A stretch of 64,000 bases of DNA, taken from NCBI GenBank assembly GCA_008933995.1, contig WARS01000046.1, forward strand, positions 2,647,096 to 2,711,095, given 5' to 3'. The notes below the pieces were generated by a model. That model saw only the letters and a program-made list of their open reading frames with translations. It was not told the origin of the DNA and searched no databases. Of this stretch, positions 50,637 to 61,520 are shown piece after piece (the stretch's first letter is position 1; every line of letters starts with the position of its first letter). The DNA is from Datnioides undecimradiatus (lineage: Eukaryota; Chordata; Actinopteri; Lobotiformes; Datnioididae). The position numbers and the translations under genes were made by a program.

Positions 50637-50830
50637 CAGTAGTGGGAAGTAACTAGGTACATTTACTGAAGTACATTTCTGTGGTATTTGTACTTAACTT
50701 GAGTTTTTCCCTACCTACCTCTACTCCACTACATTTCTTCTAACAACTGAAGACAAGATGATCCACAAGGTGAAATTCACAAACCAACCAGCAACTGCTA
50801 CAACATTAAAGTCATGTGCATATCACATGA
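50637..50830. repeat. AAGTACATTTACT-type teleost repeat
   Basis: GTGGGAAGTAACTAGGTACA, TTTGTACTTAACTTGAGT and CTCTACTCCACTACATTTCT are the landmarks of a very common fish repeat, in forward order. Confidence 0.6.
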
Positions 50831-50889
50831 GTATCTTTTATACTGTACTGTACTTATATACTATTTGATGAATTTCAGAATACCTTCGT

Positions 50890-51640
50890 GTTTGATGTGC
50901 CCCCCGTTGGCTTGAGTGAAAACATGCACTCAGGCTGGCACAAACAAGTTTGTGTGTAATCTACGATTCATGTTACTCCAGCATGATCTGACAATGTTCC
51001 ACAGATCTTCCTGTCCTTCCTGTCAAAGATGCAAACCAGCGATTAAGGCATGTGTCTGAACAATGGGAAGGTACTGGAGTAACGTAACCTGAATATCGCG
51101 GCCACCATGTTTGGTCAACAGACTGCAGTTTCATTCTCACTCCCGTCAGTCTCCTCACACACATCTTTCTGTTACTGCCATAAATCTCAAACTTGGACTC
51201 ATCAGTAAATGAGATTTTTTCCAGTCATCCTCTGTGAAACGCTGGCATGTCTAAGCCCACCCCAAGCACTGGCCTTGCTTCCTCTCTGGAGAAGTGGTTT
51301 AGAAAATGCCACTCATCCTCTGAGACCACAACAGGGCCGCCTCCTTTAGGTTGATTAATTGTGCGATCTTTGTTTAATTTCTGTATCTGTGACAAAGCTG
51401 CTTTTCTATCTAACTGAACTAAGCTTGACGTATTGAGGTGGTGTGGCCATTTTTGGTCTGCCTAATTGTGCTTTGGATACAACTGATCCAGATTCTGCAA
51501 AGCATTTCACTGATCCGTGCACTTCCTGCTTAGACACCTTTAGTCTAGCTGTGATTTGCCATCAGTCATGACATTTTCACCTAATTCTGATGTTCCCTCC
51601 TATCACGGTGCTATTTAATGAGCAATGATCTGCAGGAAAC
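50890..51640 (-). pseudogene. Degenerate Tc1/mariner-like transposase
   Basis: Read on the minus strand, 51448-51560 gives helix-turn-helix-like remnants followed by GRPKMATPP, the GRPRK-type linker of Tc1-like transposases. Then 51196-51240 gives a DDW stretch leading into FTDESKFEIYG (about 51207-51175), the first catalytic-Asp motif of DDE enzymes, followed by NRKMCVRRLTG (51174-51142), corresponding to the YVRRRPGE segment. After that the frame is degraded: the usual GGGSVMVWG block and second Asp are unrecognisable. Stops and shifts break the reading frame, so no active enzyme is possible. Inverted terminal repeats were not located, so the ends are approximate. Confidence 0.72.
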
Positions 51641-51834
51641 TCAGCGGTATTACTTGAGCAAACCCCTAATAAGAGAAGAAGACATATTATAATGCAGATA
51701 AAATTCCTTATTTTGAAGTTAATAATAACAGATCTAACATATTTAAACAGCATTTCTTACTTACTAAAAAAATAAAACTGCATAAATCACAATTTCTATT
51801 ATTACTTTTATTATTATTATGATTTCAAACCTCA

Positions 51835-51885
51835 TGGCAGGCCAACTTTGGCCCCCAGGCCCCCCTTTGGGCAGCCCTGTACTGT
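51835..51885. repeat. Possible hAT-type transposon end
   Basis: Read on minus, CAGGGCTGCCCAAAGGGGGG followed by a CCTGGGGGCCAAA stretch resembles the CAGNGNTGCCCAA-like terminus of fish hAT elements. Only this end is recognisable. Confidence 0.35.
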
Positions 51886-52117
51886 ATTAACTTAATAAAA
51901 ATTAGACATTTTGTTCATGTGTGGGTGTATTTTTACTTCAGCTTTCTCAAATCCTGTGTTTTCTTTTCCCCCCTCTCTCTCTCTTAGACCATTAAAAAAA
52001 AAAAATAAAATTCAGATTTGCTGAATTGGCCTTGCCAGAACAATATTTTAGCAGATTGTAAAAGCTGTCATTCATGATATAAAATCACTACACTATGGTT
52101 TACAACACTATATGGAG

Positions 52118-52215
52118 GCAGAAGTATTCAGATCCTTCAGTGAATATAAGGGTACTTCATGGCAAATAAAAGCTCTACATTCAAAACTTAACTTTAGTAA
52201 TCTTTCCATAGTCTT
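52118..52215. repeat. GTATTCAGATCCTT-type teleost repeat fragment
   Basis: GAAGTATTCAGATCCTTCAG and AAGCTCTACATTCAAAACTTA match the other end of the family at 50637. The two may be a single old element interrupted by the Tc1-like copy at 50890-51640. Confidence 0.55.
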
Positions 52216-52689
52216 ATTGAAATTTACAAAAAGTACTCAATATGTTGAATGATTACTGTTTGGGCTTAAAAAGTGATGTTTACTATTCTATATAGGCTAG
52301 TATCTTGGAGTACAAACTATAGCCTAACAAGCAAACATATCTTTAAGGCAGATTATAAGTTATGTACCCAAATCAAATCAAATCATAATCTAAAAATTCC
52401 ACAAGCCAAGCAAATGTAATGGAATTGAAGTACAATATAACCCTATAGGTTGAGTACATGTAACACAAATAAATAAAAAGCATGTTTATTAATTGAAGTT
52501 ATAGGTTTTTTGTTACAAAAGCATCATCCAGATTTAAAAACGCTAATATAAAAAGGGATTTACGAGGACAAAGTGAATTATATTTTTAAGCATCACTGTT
52601 TATTTGTAAAAACTGATTATACATTTAAATAAAAACACAGGCATTTATTTAAAAAACACGATGAATCAAAGTTTGGTTGCAGTTTTGCA

Positions 52690-53045
52690 TTTTTCAATCA
52701 GCCCTGCCTCGTGACGTCACGCTCTCTCTGCTGCGCTCGCTCTCCCTCACTCTCCGCCTCTCTCTCTCTCTCTCTCTCTCACTCTCTCGCGCGCGCTCCC
52801 TCACTCCGCGTGAAACAAAGTGTAGTGTCCGCGAGAGCCCGTAGGAAGCGAAAAGAGAGAAACCGGAGAAAGGAGAGAATGGGGCGACTGAATCCACAAC
52901 AACAGGAGGAATAATAACCCACTGAAGAGAGAAATAAAGAAGAACGAAGACGGAGGAGAAGACAGAGAAACTCGCAGGAGAGGGAAAAAAACTTTTCGGG
53001 GGAGGAAAACTGTTACAGACTCAACACACGGCCACGTTTTAAAAC
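52690..53045 (+). promoter_or_regulatory. Probable promoter and 5' UTR with CRE site
   Basis: Composition changes sharply from AT-rich to CpG-rich at about 52705. A perfect CRE octamer TGACGTCA lies at 52712-52719, followed by a (CT)n tract (52758-52796) running into CGCGCGCG, then a purine-rich leader up to the ATG at 53046. CRE plus CpG-rich initiator regions are typical of CREB/ATF-responsive TATA-less vertebrate promoters. The transcription start lies somewhere between about 52740 and 52900 (inference). Confidence 0.55.
52712..52719. promoter_or_regulatory. CRE (CREB/ATF site)
   Basis: Perfect palindromic TGACGTCA, flanked as CGTGACGTCACG, so symmetry extends to 12 bp. It lies 327 bp upstream of the ATG at the edge of the CpG-rich zone. 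Confidence 0.6.
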
Positions 53046-53127
53046 ATGGATACACTTTTCTCCGTAACCCCGGGACTCCTGTTTCTCCTCTCGACACTTG
53101 GTAACGTCTCCGGTCAGATACCGACAG
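53046..53127 (+). CDS. First coding exon of a secreted or type I membrane protein (signal peptide)
   Basis: The ATG at 53046 is in strong context (A at -3, G at +4), and an in-frame TAA stands two codons before it, which fixes the start. The 27 codons give a typical signal peptide: MDTLFSV, a hydrophobic core PGLLFLLSTL, then GNVSGQ with likely cleavage after Gly, and IPT. The exon ends in phase 1 at ACAG|GTAAGA, a consensus donor; phase 1 after a signal exon is common in genes for Ig, MAM or fibronectin-domain receptors. No second exon was found in the remaining 10.9 kb, so the first intron is long. I do not recognise the gene; adhesion or receptor families are plausible but unproven. Confidence 0.75.
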
Positions 53128-54831
53128 GTAAGACGGAACGAAACAGACAGGCTGGCGTGTTTTCTGCGCGGCTGAAGGAAAAGTTTGCCGATATCCCCCC
53201 CCCCCGTGTGGTTTTTCTCCATCTGTGTACGCGTGCAAATTCCGGACAGGTGTGTTTAGGTGCAGGGGAAAAGTTCGCACCCGTGTTGACAATGGACCGT
53301 CGGGCTTGTGTTATCGCTTTGCTGGTGTTTTCAAATGCGACAGACGTGCAGGTTTTGTGGCGTGAAGACGCATTTTGTTCCCTGTCAGAATGCGATTTTA
53401 GGCTTGTGTGAGGGTGTCGTCTCTCTTTCTTTAAAATCCAGTCTGTTTGCCAAGTAGGTTGGTCCTTCTCGCTCGCACAAATAACTAACTAATGATCGGA
53501 TTGTGAACTCCATCTTGAAGGTTTAAAACTAAGTTGCGATGTTGCCGTTGAGGCTCCCGTGACCGCGGAGTGAGGGTTTTCTTAAAAAAAACCAAACAAA
53601 CCCCAAAACCGATCTGAGTTCAGAACCAAAAAAAGCACAAATCAACAGCATGTACGTGCTGCAGTGAGCAAATGGGCAAAATGAGCCACATGTACAGCTT
53701 TTGCATGGGGATAAAGGTTATGAGCGTTTTGTTTTTTTAATGAGGAAAGTGCATTGCTTGCATGAAAGAGTGGGGAAACATCGTTCACCGTGCGGCCGTG
53801 GAGCCTCGCGAACGGCGCATGAATGGAGAAAAAGTTACTGTTTGCACGGAGATCGCCCCTTAATAACTGCAATATTCACAGTGAACACTTATATAATGGC
53901 TTGTTATTGCAGTGATCGTGCACTTTATGGTGTTTCTTATGGTGTCTCTCAGTCATCCGTGGAAGTCAGCAGTCATTTCTGACTCATGGTCTTGTTTAAT
54001 GTAACGTTACGTGGCGTTACCGTGTCATTTATTTATAACGCGTCGTTTCTTTACAGCCTGCGATGTGTTTCGAGTCTTTAATGAAGGCTGCGGTTCTTTC
54101 CGTGAAATGCAATGGTAGTTGCAGGATGCCGCTGGTTCGCAGGCGCCTTTCGCGTATTGTAAACCAAACGATCCTCCGCTGCTGCAACTTTATTCGCAGT
54201 GCACGCAGTCAAAACCATCTGGATGGAAATACAAGCCTGTGCGCCGATCGCCTGTGGGAAGTGTGTAACATCCCTACACCGTGACATTCAGCGTTGGGAG
54301 GAGAAACATAAAGTGGAGCAGTTACTTTTTCTCCATCAACTCCAGCTTAATCTCAGCGCCAACTGTGAATCTGTGAATATTTATAATGATCGTTAGGCAT
54401 TAACTCTAAATGGTCGCAGTCAAAAGTGTGCGTGGCCACTGTTTAGTGAAGGAAAACACCGTGACTCTAAGATGCGTGGAAAGTCCAGGTTGCTCTCGGA
54501 CCCCCAGTGCAAACGCAAAGTGTGCCACCGCTTTCGTGTCGGCCGCCTGGTCTGCAGAAACACGTATGCACACCGAGGAGAATAAAAGCCGCTTGACGCG
54601 CTCCGGGACGGCGCTAATGCAAAAGTCCCCTAAATGAACTCGAGAGGGGAGTCATCCTTCAGCCGTGTCGCTGGTGCACGGCTGATCGGACGTGCGGGGA
54701 AACAAAGTCCTCGCGTGTTCCTCCGCAGCTCTCGGTCTGCGCGCGAGCAAACTCTCTCTACCTGTGTCTCTGTCTGCGTGGCTGCTCTGCGTTTTATTTC
54801 CGCATTCGGTAGTTGTCCGTCTCTGAACTCC

Positions 54832-54832
<1 letters not shown>

Positions 54833-54873
<41 letters not shown>
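54833..54873. repeat. (CA)n microsatellite
   Basis: About 20 uninterrupted CA units at the 3' border of the CpG-rich stretch. Confidence 0.95.
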
Positions 54874-54876
<3 letters not shown>

Positions 54877-55343
54877 GAAAGGAGAGAGACTCACAGCTGT
54901 TAGACAGCTGACCTCCAAAATCAAATTAAAACCATATAAGGCTGCAATAAAGGACAGATCAAGCTCCATATAAGCGCAGCAAATAACCAGAAATGGTATA
55001 AAAACACGTCGTTTTCTGCCTCACTGTTCGCCCAGGCATGTTAATGATTTGCATAGAAATTACACATTAATTACCGCTTCATCTGTGAACGTTTTATTGC
55101 CACCCCCCCACCCCTACACCCCATAACCACCCCCCCCCTTCTCCCCCTCCCTTGTGGCCATTTGGCTCTCTGGGTAACAAATGTGTGGAATTTCTTTGAG
55201 GCCTCTTTGGGAATCGGAGTGCTGTTAATTTGCAAGTAAATACTAGTGACTAGATGCAGACAGCAAGGGGGGGGGGCTCTCATTCCTGTGGAAACGGGGT
55301 TAAAAAAGATAACTTGCATTTGTCTGTGTTGCAGAACATAAAG

Positions 55344-55362
55344 TATATATATATATATATAT
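55344..55362. repeat. (TA)n microsatellite
   Basis: About nine TA units. Confidence 0.9.
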
Positions 55363-56419
55363 TTAAATAAAACAATCAACAGTAACAACATTTGGTTAAT
55401 CAGACACAGGGGAAATTATTCTTTAATTGCAATTAAAGGACCCCCCCACGTAAATTGCCATGCCCTTTTCTGCACACACTGTGGATACTAAGTGGTGAAA
55501 AATTACAGTTTAGGAGACTGCTTGTTATTTCTTGCACTATCACAACACGAACCAACATTTTCACAGATAGAGCGCAGTCATTTTTTTTTTATCACTGGGA
55601 GCAGTTTTATGTGGTTTCCTCTGTAAAACCCAAGTGGCTGATGGGGTTAATTGGCTGATCATTAATACAGCCCGTGTGAACTGATGCTGTGAAAAAGGAG
55701 GGGGTGATTATCAGACCAAAGGGTCAATAATGAAGGAAATCACCGAGAATCACAGGAGGGACGTGTGCTGTGGCGCAGCATCAGTAGCCGTTGCTCTTTG
55801 AAATCACAGACAAGGACAAGAAAACCAGTGGCGAGGATTTAAAACCTGCCCATCATATTTTAACAAAGTCACTTTGAGTTTGTGCTCAGATGTCTTTTCT
55901 CTAAATCTGTCTCATTTCCTCGTTTATCTCCCAGTTTCCCCATTTAGAAAGTCAAACTATAAATTATGGCATTTCTATAATTCCGTCTCTCCCTCGTCTC
56001 GTCTTATCGTGCTGTTTTGTGGCAGTTTTGTTTTGGCCTATCACTTACAAAGGCAGTATTATAAATGTGAACGCGTGGTGCAGCTTTGCAAAGTCAGTAA
56101 CCGAGTTTATGTTAATTTGACAACTTTCTAAATCTGTCTCCTCTCTGATCGAGCTGTGACACAGATTCCAGGCGTCTTTAATCTTAATGAAGTGAAATAA
56201 TTGTTTTCCATTAGTGTCTCCAGACAAATTAGAAGGCTGCCGCTGCTGCTGAGCAGCACATCTGAGCTGGTTTAATTATAATTGTAAATTATTTCAGTAT
56301 TTTGAACATTAGAACGAAGTTGGTTTAATTATAATTACTTTTCAGCTCCATTTGCAAGATGAAATAAAATTGTGTGTTTTCCCGGAGAAAGGCGAGAGAA
56401 AGGGAGTGAGAGTGAGAAA

Positions 56420-56459
56420 GAGGAGAGGAGGAGGAGGAGGAGGAGGAGGAGGAGGAGGG
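56420..56459. repeat. (GGA)n trinucleotide repeat
   Basis: About 12 GGA units, read as poly-Gly or poly-Ser in spurious frames. Purine-only strand. Confidence 0.9.
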
Positions 56460-56585
56460 AAAAAACAAGAAATGCAACCATTGGTTTTTGGCCGTGGGCA
56501 TCTCCTCCACTCAAGAGACTGTGAAAACGGCAGGAGGGTGTGTGTGTGTGTGAGAGACTGTCTGTGTGCTTCTCTGTCATGTCCT

Positions 56586-56609
56586 GTGTGTGTGTGTGTG
56601 TGTGTGTGT
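56586..56609. repeat. (GT)n microsatellite
   Basis: About 12 GT units; a shorter GT run lies at 56536-56551. Confidence 0.9.
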
Positions 56610-57494
56610 ATGGAGCAAATGTGTGCGTCAACTCATGTGTATTGCTGTCACTTAAAGAGAAAGAGCGAGGCCGATGCTTTTAGGCCCTCCGGAGTACAGT
56701 GGCACAAAGACGAGCATGTGAAATGTTTGCCTCTCATTTCAGATTCATATGAAAATGCCTTCTCATTCTACTCGTGCCATGTAAAATGGCGCCAAATCAA
56801 AGGCTGTTTTATTTATTTTCTCGTTAAAAGTAATGCTTCAGTCCACTGTCCTTCAGATCCGTCTTAATGTCTTCTCTTCAAATCAAACACCGCTTCGCTC
56901 AGAGCCAATCTGTTTCTGCGGATTTCAATTTAGTGATAGATTTGAAAAACCCATCTCTTTGAAAGCGCTGGCTCATTTCTTCAGTCATTTGGGGATGAAG
57001 TCTGCACGCACACGAGCGTGTGTGTAAAATGTAATTAATCTGTTGAGAGAATTCATTAGCTAATCCCTCATTAGACAGCGTGCGCGCGCATGTGTGTACG
57101 AATTTGAGGGCATGTGTTGTACAACGGATTAGCGACACATAGCGACGGTGCAACCATTTAGCCCCTCGCTGTCGTCGGAGGGTTAAGAGTAAGACCCCGA
57201 CGTGGCCGACGCAGGTTGTGTTGCAGGTTCCCGCGCACCAAGCCGTGTGGGAACCGTGTGTTTAAAAACAAAACGTCGCGCTCGTCACGAGAAGAAAATG
57301 CCGTGCCAGGTTCAGGCAAGTTTTTGTAGATTTTGGCAACGCTAAAGATGAGTCGGTGCAAGTTTCCACTTAATGTCTCTATGATTATTGCATAATTACT
57401 CAGGCAGTAGGAACCCGGACACATCAGACCACGTCGATGCTGCTTCCCTCCTAAGATCAATCAATCAATTATTTCCATTGTTGTTCACCTGCCC

Positions 57495-57570
57495 ATTGTT
57501 TTCTCGATTATTCATTTAGTCCACAACATACCGTAAATGATAGTCGATTAATCAGTTGATCGACAGAATG
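57495..57570. repeat. Copy of the TAATCGATTA-type teleost repeat
   Basis: TTGTTTTCTCGATTATTCATTTAG and GATAGTCGATTAATCAGTTGATCGACAG-like motifs match the family seen at 8690, 23560 and 31370. Confidence 0.5.
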
Positions 57571-58287
57571 CTAGCATTCGCTCGTTTTCACTTTTGCACT
57601 CTAATTATTTGCTGTTTTTGTTTTTGTTTGCTGTCGATTGCATTTAGCAGTGAGTGGAAGTTTGCCATGGGTGCTTTGTCTTAGAGGCAGAAGCAGGTAC
57701 TGCAGCACCAAGGTGCGTTTGAATTGGGTCTTTCTGGTCGTTCCACTCGTGCATTTCCTGCACAAATTGAACATTTGCACGAAACAGACAGATGTAAATG
57801 TGTGTAACGTTGTCGTCAGGACTAACCTTTAGATACTGGTACACTAAGGGCGTAAATGATCAGTCGTCGAGCATGGAAGTGAACCAAAAAAAGTGTTCAA
57901 GTCCCGCTGGAAACGGAGGAAGGCAGCACATCCAAAACAAATCCCAAATCCCTGAAATATCACATCCCTGATGAATGATGGTATTAGTCCAGTGTCATCA
58001 ATCTCTGCTCTGCCCTGTTTGGCTCTGGTCACAGCTGTCGGTACAAGGGGGCCTGGAAACACCCCGCTGCCTCGCATACGCACTCATGTACACACACACG
58101 CACGCTTACACACACGGTTGGCTAATGACAGATTAAGTAATCAACACTCTGTGCTGATTAATTACATTACAGCGCACACACACACTCGCTCTCTTTCCTT
58201 CACATAGACACAGATGTGAGCAGCCTCAGTACCAGTGGTGTAGTCTAGTGTGTGGTGACAATGATACATGTACAATGGAGACATGGC

Positions 58288-58289
<2 letters not shown>

Positions 58290-58319
<30 letters not shown>
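58290..58319. repeat. (TG)n microsatellite
   Basis: Fifteen TG units. Confidence 0.95.
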
Positions 58320-58321
<2 letters not shown>

Positions 58322-61300
58322 GGGAGCGATAGCTTGGGAGAAGTTGCAGCAGGTGACGACAGCCTTGGGAAAATGATTATTTTTAGGGTTAACACGGGGG
58401 TCAGGTGAAGCAGAGGTTAAAGGTTGAGGTTAGGCATCTGTTGGCCACTGGTTTAGAGTTTGTGCATGTGTGCAAGTGTGCAGACTGTCCTCAGCACCTT
58501 GTTAACACAGTATTGTCTGCATAAGGTTATATTTTCATTGTTTTCTCATTTGTTTGCACGATTTCTGGAGTCGTTGGTTCATTTGGTATGAAATATGCAC
58601 ATCAAAGTTGGATTTATGCTTGACACAAGGTGGTAATGCAATCCCAGCCCTATGTATCAGTGATATCGGTTTGATGTTTAGTTCTCAGCCTTTGTTAAAG
58701 TTCCCTAATGTTGACTTCACCATCAGGGAGCTATTTTCTACATGTTTGGACCAGTTTTTTAGACTTAATCGATGTCAATCAGCTGATAATCGCCTCTTAC
58801 AGACATAATGTTATCATACTGATATCTCCTTAAAGCTGAGAAGTCCTTCCTGGATCCATATATACGTGCTAAATCTCAAAACACACATCTTCCCTCCTGT
58901 ATATGTGACTTTACGCCTGTGCATGCTCTGCAATCTAATTCTGTCTTATTATTTTCTGCTTTGCTTCCGCTGGACGCAGCTCACATGGGGCGCGCTGAGA
59001 AGGGTGAGTTACAAGCGGCCGGCCAAGAGCTGTGCCTCATCTGTCACGCTCATCCTCACCACCGTCTTCATCCTAGTTTTTAGTGTCTGTCGTCATCATT
59101 AGCTCACGGTCTTCACCTTAGCTGTCACCTAAAGTTTCTTTTTCGGTGTCTGTTGTAGTGATCTAATTGTCAGTTATGTCACCTCATCTTTTAGCCTGTC
59201 TTTGCTCACCGCCCTGTTTTGGACTCGATGCTCATTTATTGTTGTTGTTGCACCTGCACCACGACACACCTGCACAACACCTTTTGGAAAATGGCCTTCA
59301 CCTCCTTAAGCCGGTACTGAGCAGCAGTATTCAGTGGTGTTTTCACTGCATTAACACGTGCGGTTGGGACCACGAACGTTCTGGTTCTCGCTGGAATGGT
59401 TTAATTTATAATTTTGTATAATGACAAACCTGAATTGTTTGAAGTGCTCTCACACTGATTCTCTGTTGTCCGTCTCTGTGACTGCCAGCCCGGCTGTCAG
59501 CTAATCTATTTGCCATTTGTCTGTCTGCGTCCCCTCCTGCTGTCTGTCTCTGCCTGTCTTTGTAGAGTTAGACAGCTGTCTGTAGGTTTGAAGTCTCCAG
59601 GTGCTGTTTGTTTGGTCGAGCCTGGTCTTTAATAAAGGAGTTCTGAGTAACTTTGTTCCTGCTGCAGCCGAACACACCCCTCTCTTCTCTCCTCTCATAA
59701 ACGTCCACTTTGGCATCCACACATCCTCTCGCTCTGTCTCGCACATTTGCATGATTCCTTCCTCCCCCTCTGTCTTTCCTCTTCTCCTCGCACAAACACT
59801 CGCAGCAGATGGATGTTAACGAGGGACTTGTTTTTTTGTTGTGAAAGTGACAACTTAGTAAAAACACGCTGCCGAGACTTTGCAGAGCGATCGCTGTTTT
59901 GCTGTAGAGTCTGGTTTCCCACAAGGCTTTGCTACAACATAATCACAGCAAAAGCAGAGTTTATGTCTTTTATTTACAAAAATTAAATACAATAAAAAAT
60001 CGTGTTATTTACACACAAGGTCACATTGAGTTTAATCGGGCTAATGCTTCATTTATTTATTTATTTTTTTGTTTTTGGTTTGTATGTGTGTGGGAGTCAG
60101 ACATAGGATTTGGAGCGCCGTGCTCCAAAACACAAATTATTTTAATGCAAAAATAATAGAGGCCTAATGAAAGCCCGGCGAGGCAGAAACACTGTCAGTT
60201 CACATTAAGCAGGACAGGTTCTTGAAAATGGTTTTGGCAGGTTCTACACGAGCTCTCACTAATCTCAGCAGATTATGCTCAACTCGCTCCCCGAGACAGG
60301 ATGTGTTTGCAACTACTACACCTTTCGTGGCTCACGAGCCCGCTGTGGTTTGTGGATGAGATAGAAATGAATGAAACTGTTGTTTCAAAGGATTACTGGC
60401 TCCCTTCTTTAACTTCTCAGTCACATTTTTACTTTACAAGAAACATGAGGAGCGATAAAGTATTAATATAAACAAGTACTCACTCAGTATCCAAACATCC
60501 AGTAAATTATGTCCACAAATAGTAAAAAAAAGAAGATATAAATAATATGTTTTTAGTCGGTATGGCATTCCTGGCAGCTGCTTTCTGTGTTTACTTCAAG
60601 TCAGACACAAGATGAAGTGATTCACATGAAATCAGGCTTATTTGGAAAGCTGTAGGAGGAGTGCATTGCTGGCCTTTTCTCCCGTTTTCCCAGATCTCTG
60701 TAAAAGAAGATGGCGCGTCCCTTGTTACTGTGATCCACGCAGTCACAGGAGGCACGTTAAAAGGAACACAACAGGTTGAAATGAGTGGACTTATCCTTCA
60801 TTATGGGAAGAAACCAGCTACTGATACTTGAATATTTACATTAATATACCATCGTGAAGGTTCAACTCAACAATCCTCAAGTGAAGAGCTCATTATGAAG
60901 CTGATGCGTGCGTCGGCCTCAATGCAGACCGTACAGTGACTGAGTTTTGCTGCTTTGCTGTCGCTGCAACTAAAGCTTTCATGTCTAGCAAATGTTTGAT
61001 GATACTGAGGTCACGCCAAGCCACTAAGGACAAAAATACACGAGTGTCGGGGAATTCTAGTGGCTCACTTGGCTAAAGTGTAACCAAGGAGCCTCGCCTT
61101 AAAATGTGTCCCAGGACGTGCGCCACATCATCCTTTCTTGTCTTCTTCGACTATCGACTACCTAATCGTGACAAATTCTCCAAAACCGATCTTTTAAAAG
61201 AAGCATTTTAATGAGAGGATCATCATGAGTGTGACTTTTTTGGGAGCGTGCGCCTTTTAGCGTCCTTGCTGGGGCTATTTTTGTCCCCCTCAAAGCTCCG

Positions 61301-61471
61301 GAAGAGACACTTTAGACAAATTAAGATAAGAACGTGTCTTTAAAGTGACATCAGAAACCGTTCGGGACGCGGACAAACCGCCCTTAAAAAGCTGCTCTTT
61401 GATTTTTAGTGTACTTTAGGCGATGGCTTTATCTGTATGTTGAGCCATTGTGACAACGAAGCTGTGTGTGG

Positions 61472-61473
<2 letters not shown>

Positions 61474-61517
<44 letters not shown>
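61474..61517. repeat. (TG)n microsatellite
   Basis: About 22 TG units. Further GT runs occur at 61581-61618 and 61963-61986, and a CA run at 61684-61705. Confidence 0.95.

Positions 61518-61520
<3 letters not shown>

Noticed and set aside
52801..53292. 163-codon minus-strand frame opposite the signal-peptide exon
   Set aside because: Antisense shadow of the purine-rich leader and first exon; Ser/Leu/Phe-rich from pyrimidine tracts.
54059..54284. Possible second exon of the signal-peptide gene after TTTCTTTACAG at 54058 (Cys-containing frame)
   Set aside because: The correct phase gives about 20 residues and then a TAG with no donor before it. A longer Cys-rich frame exists only in a phase that does not match the exon at 53046.
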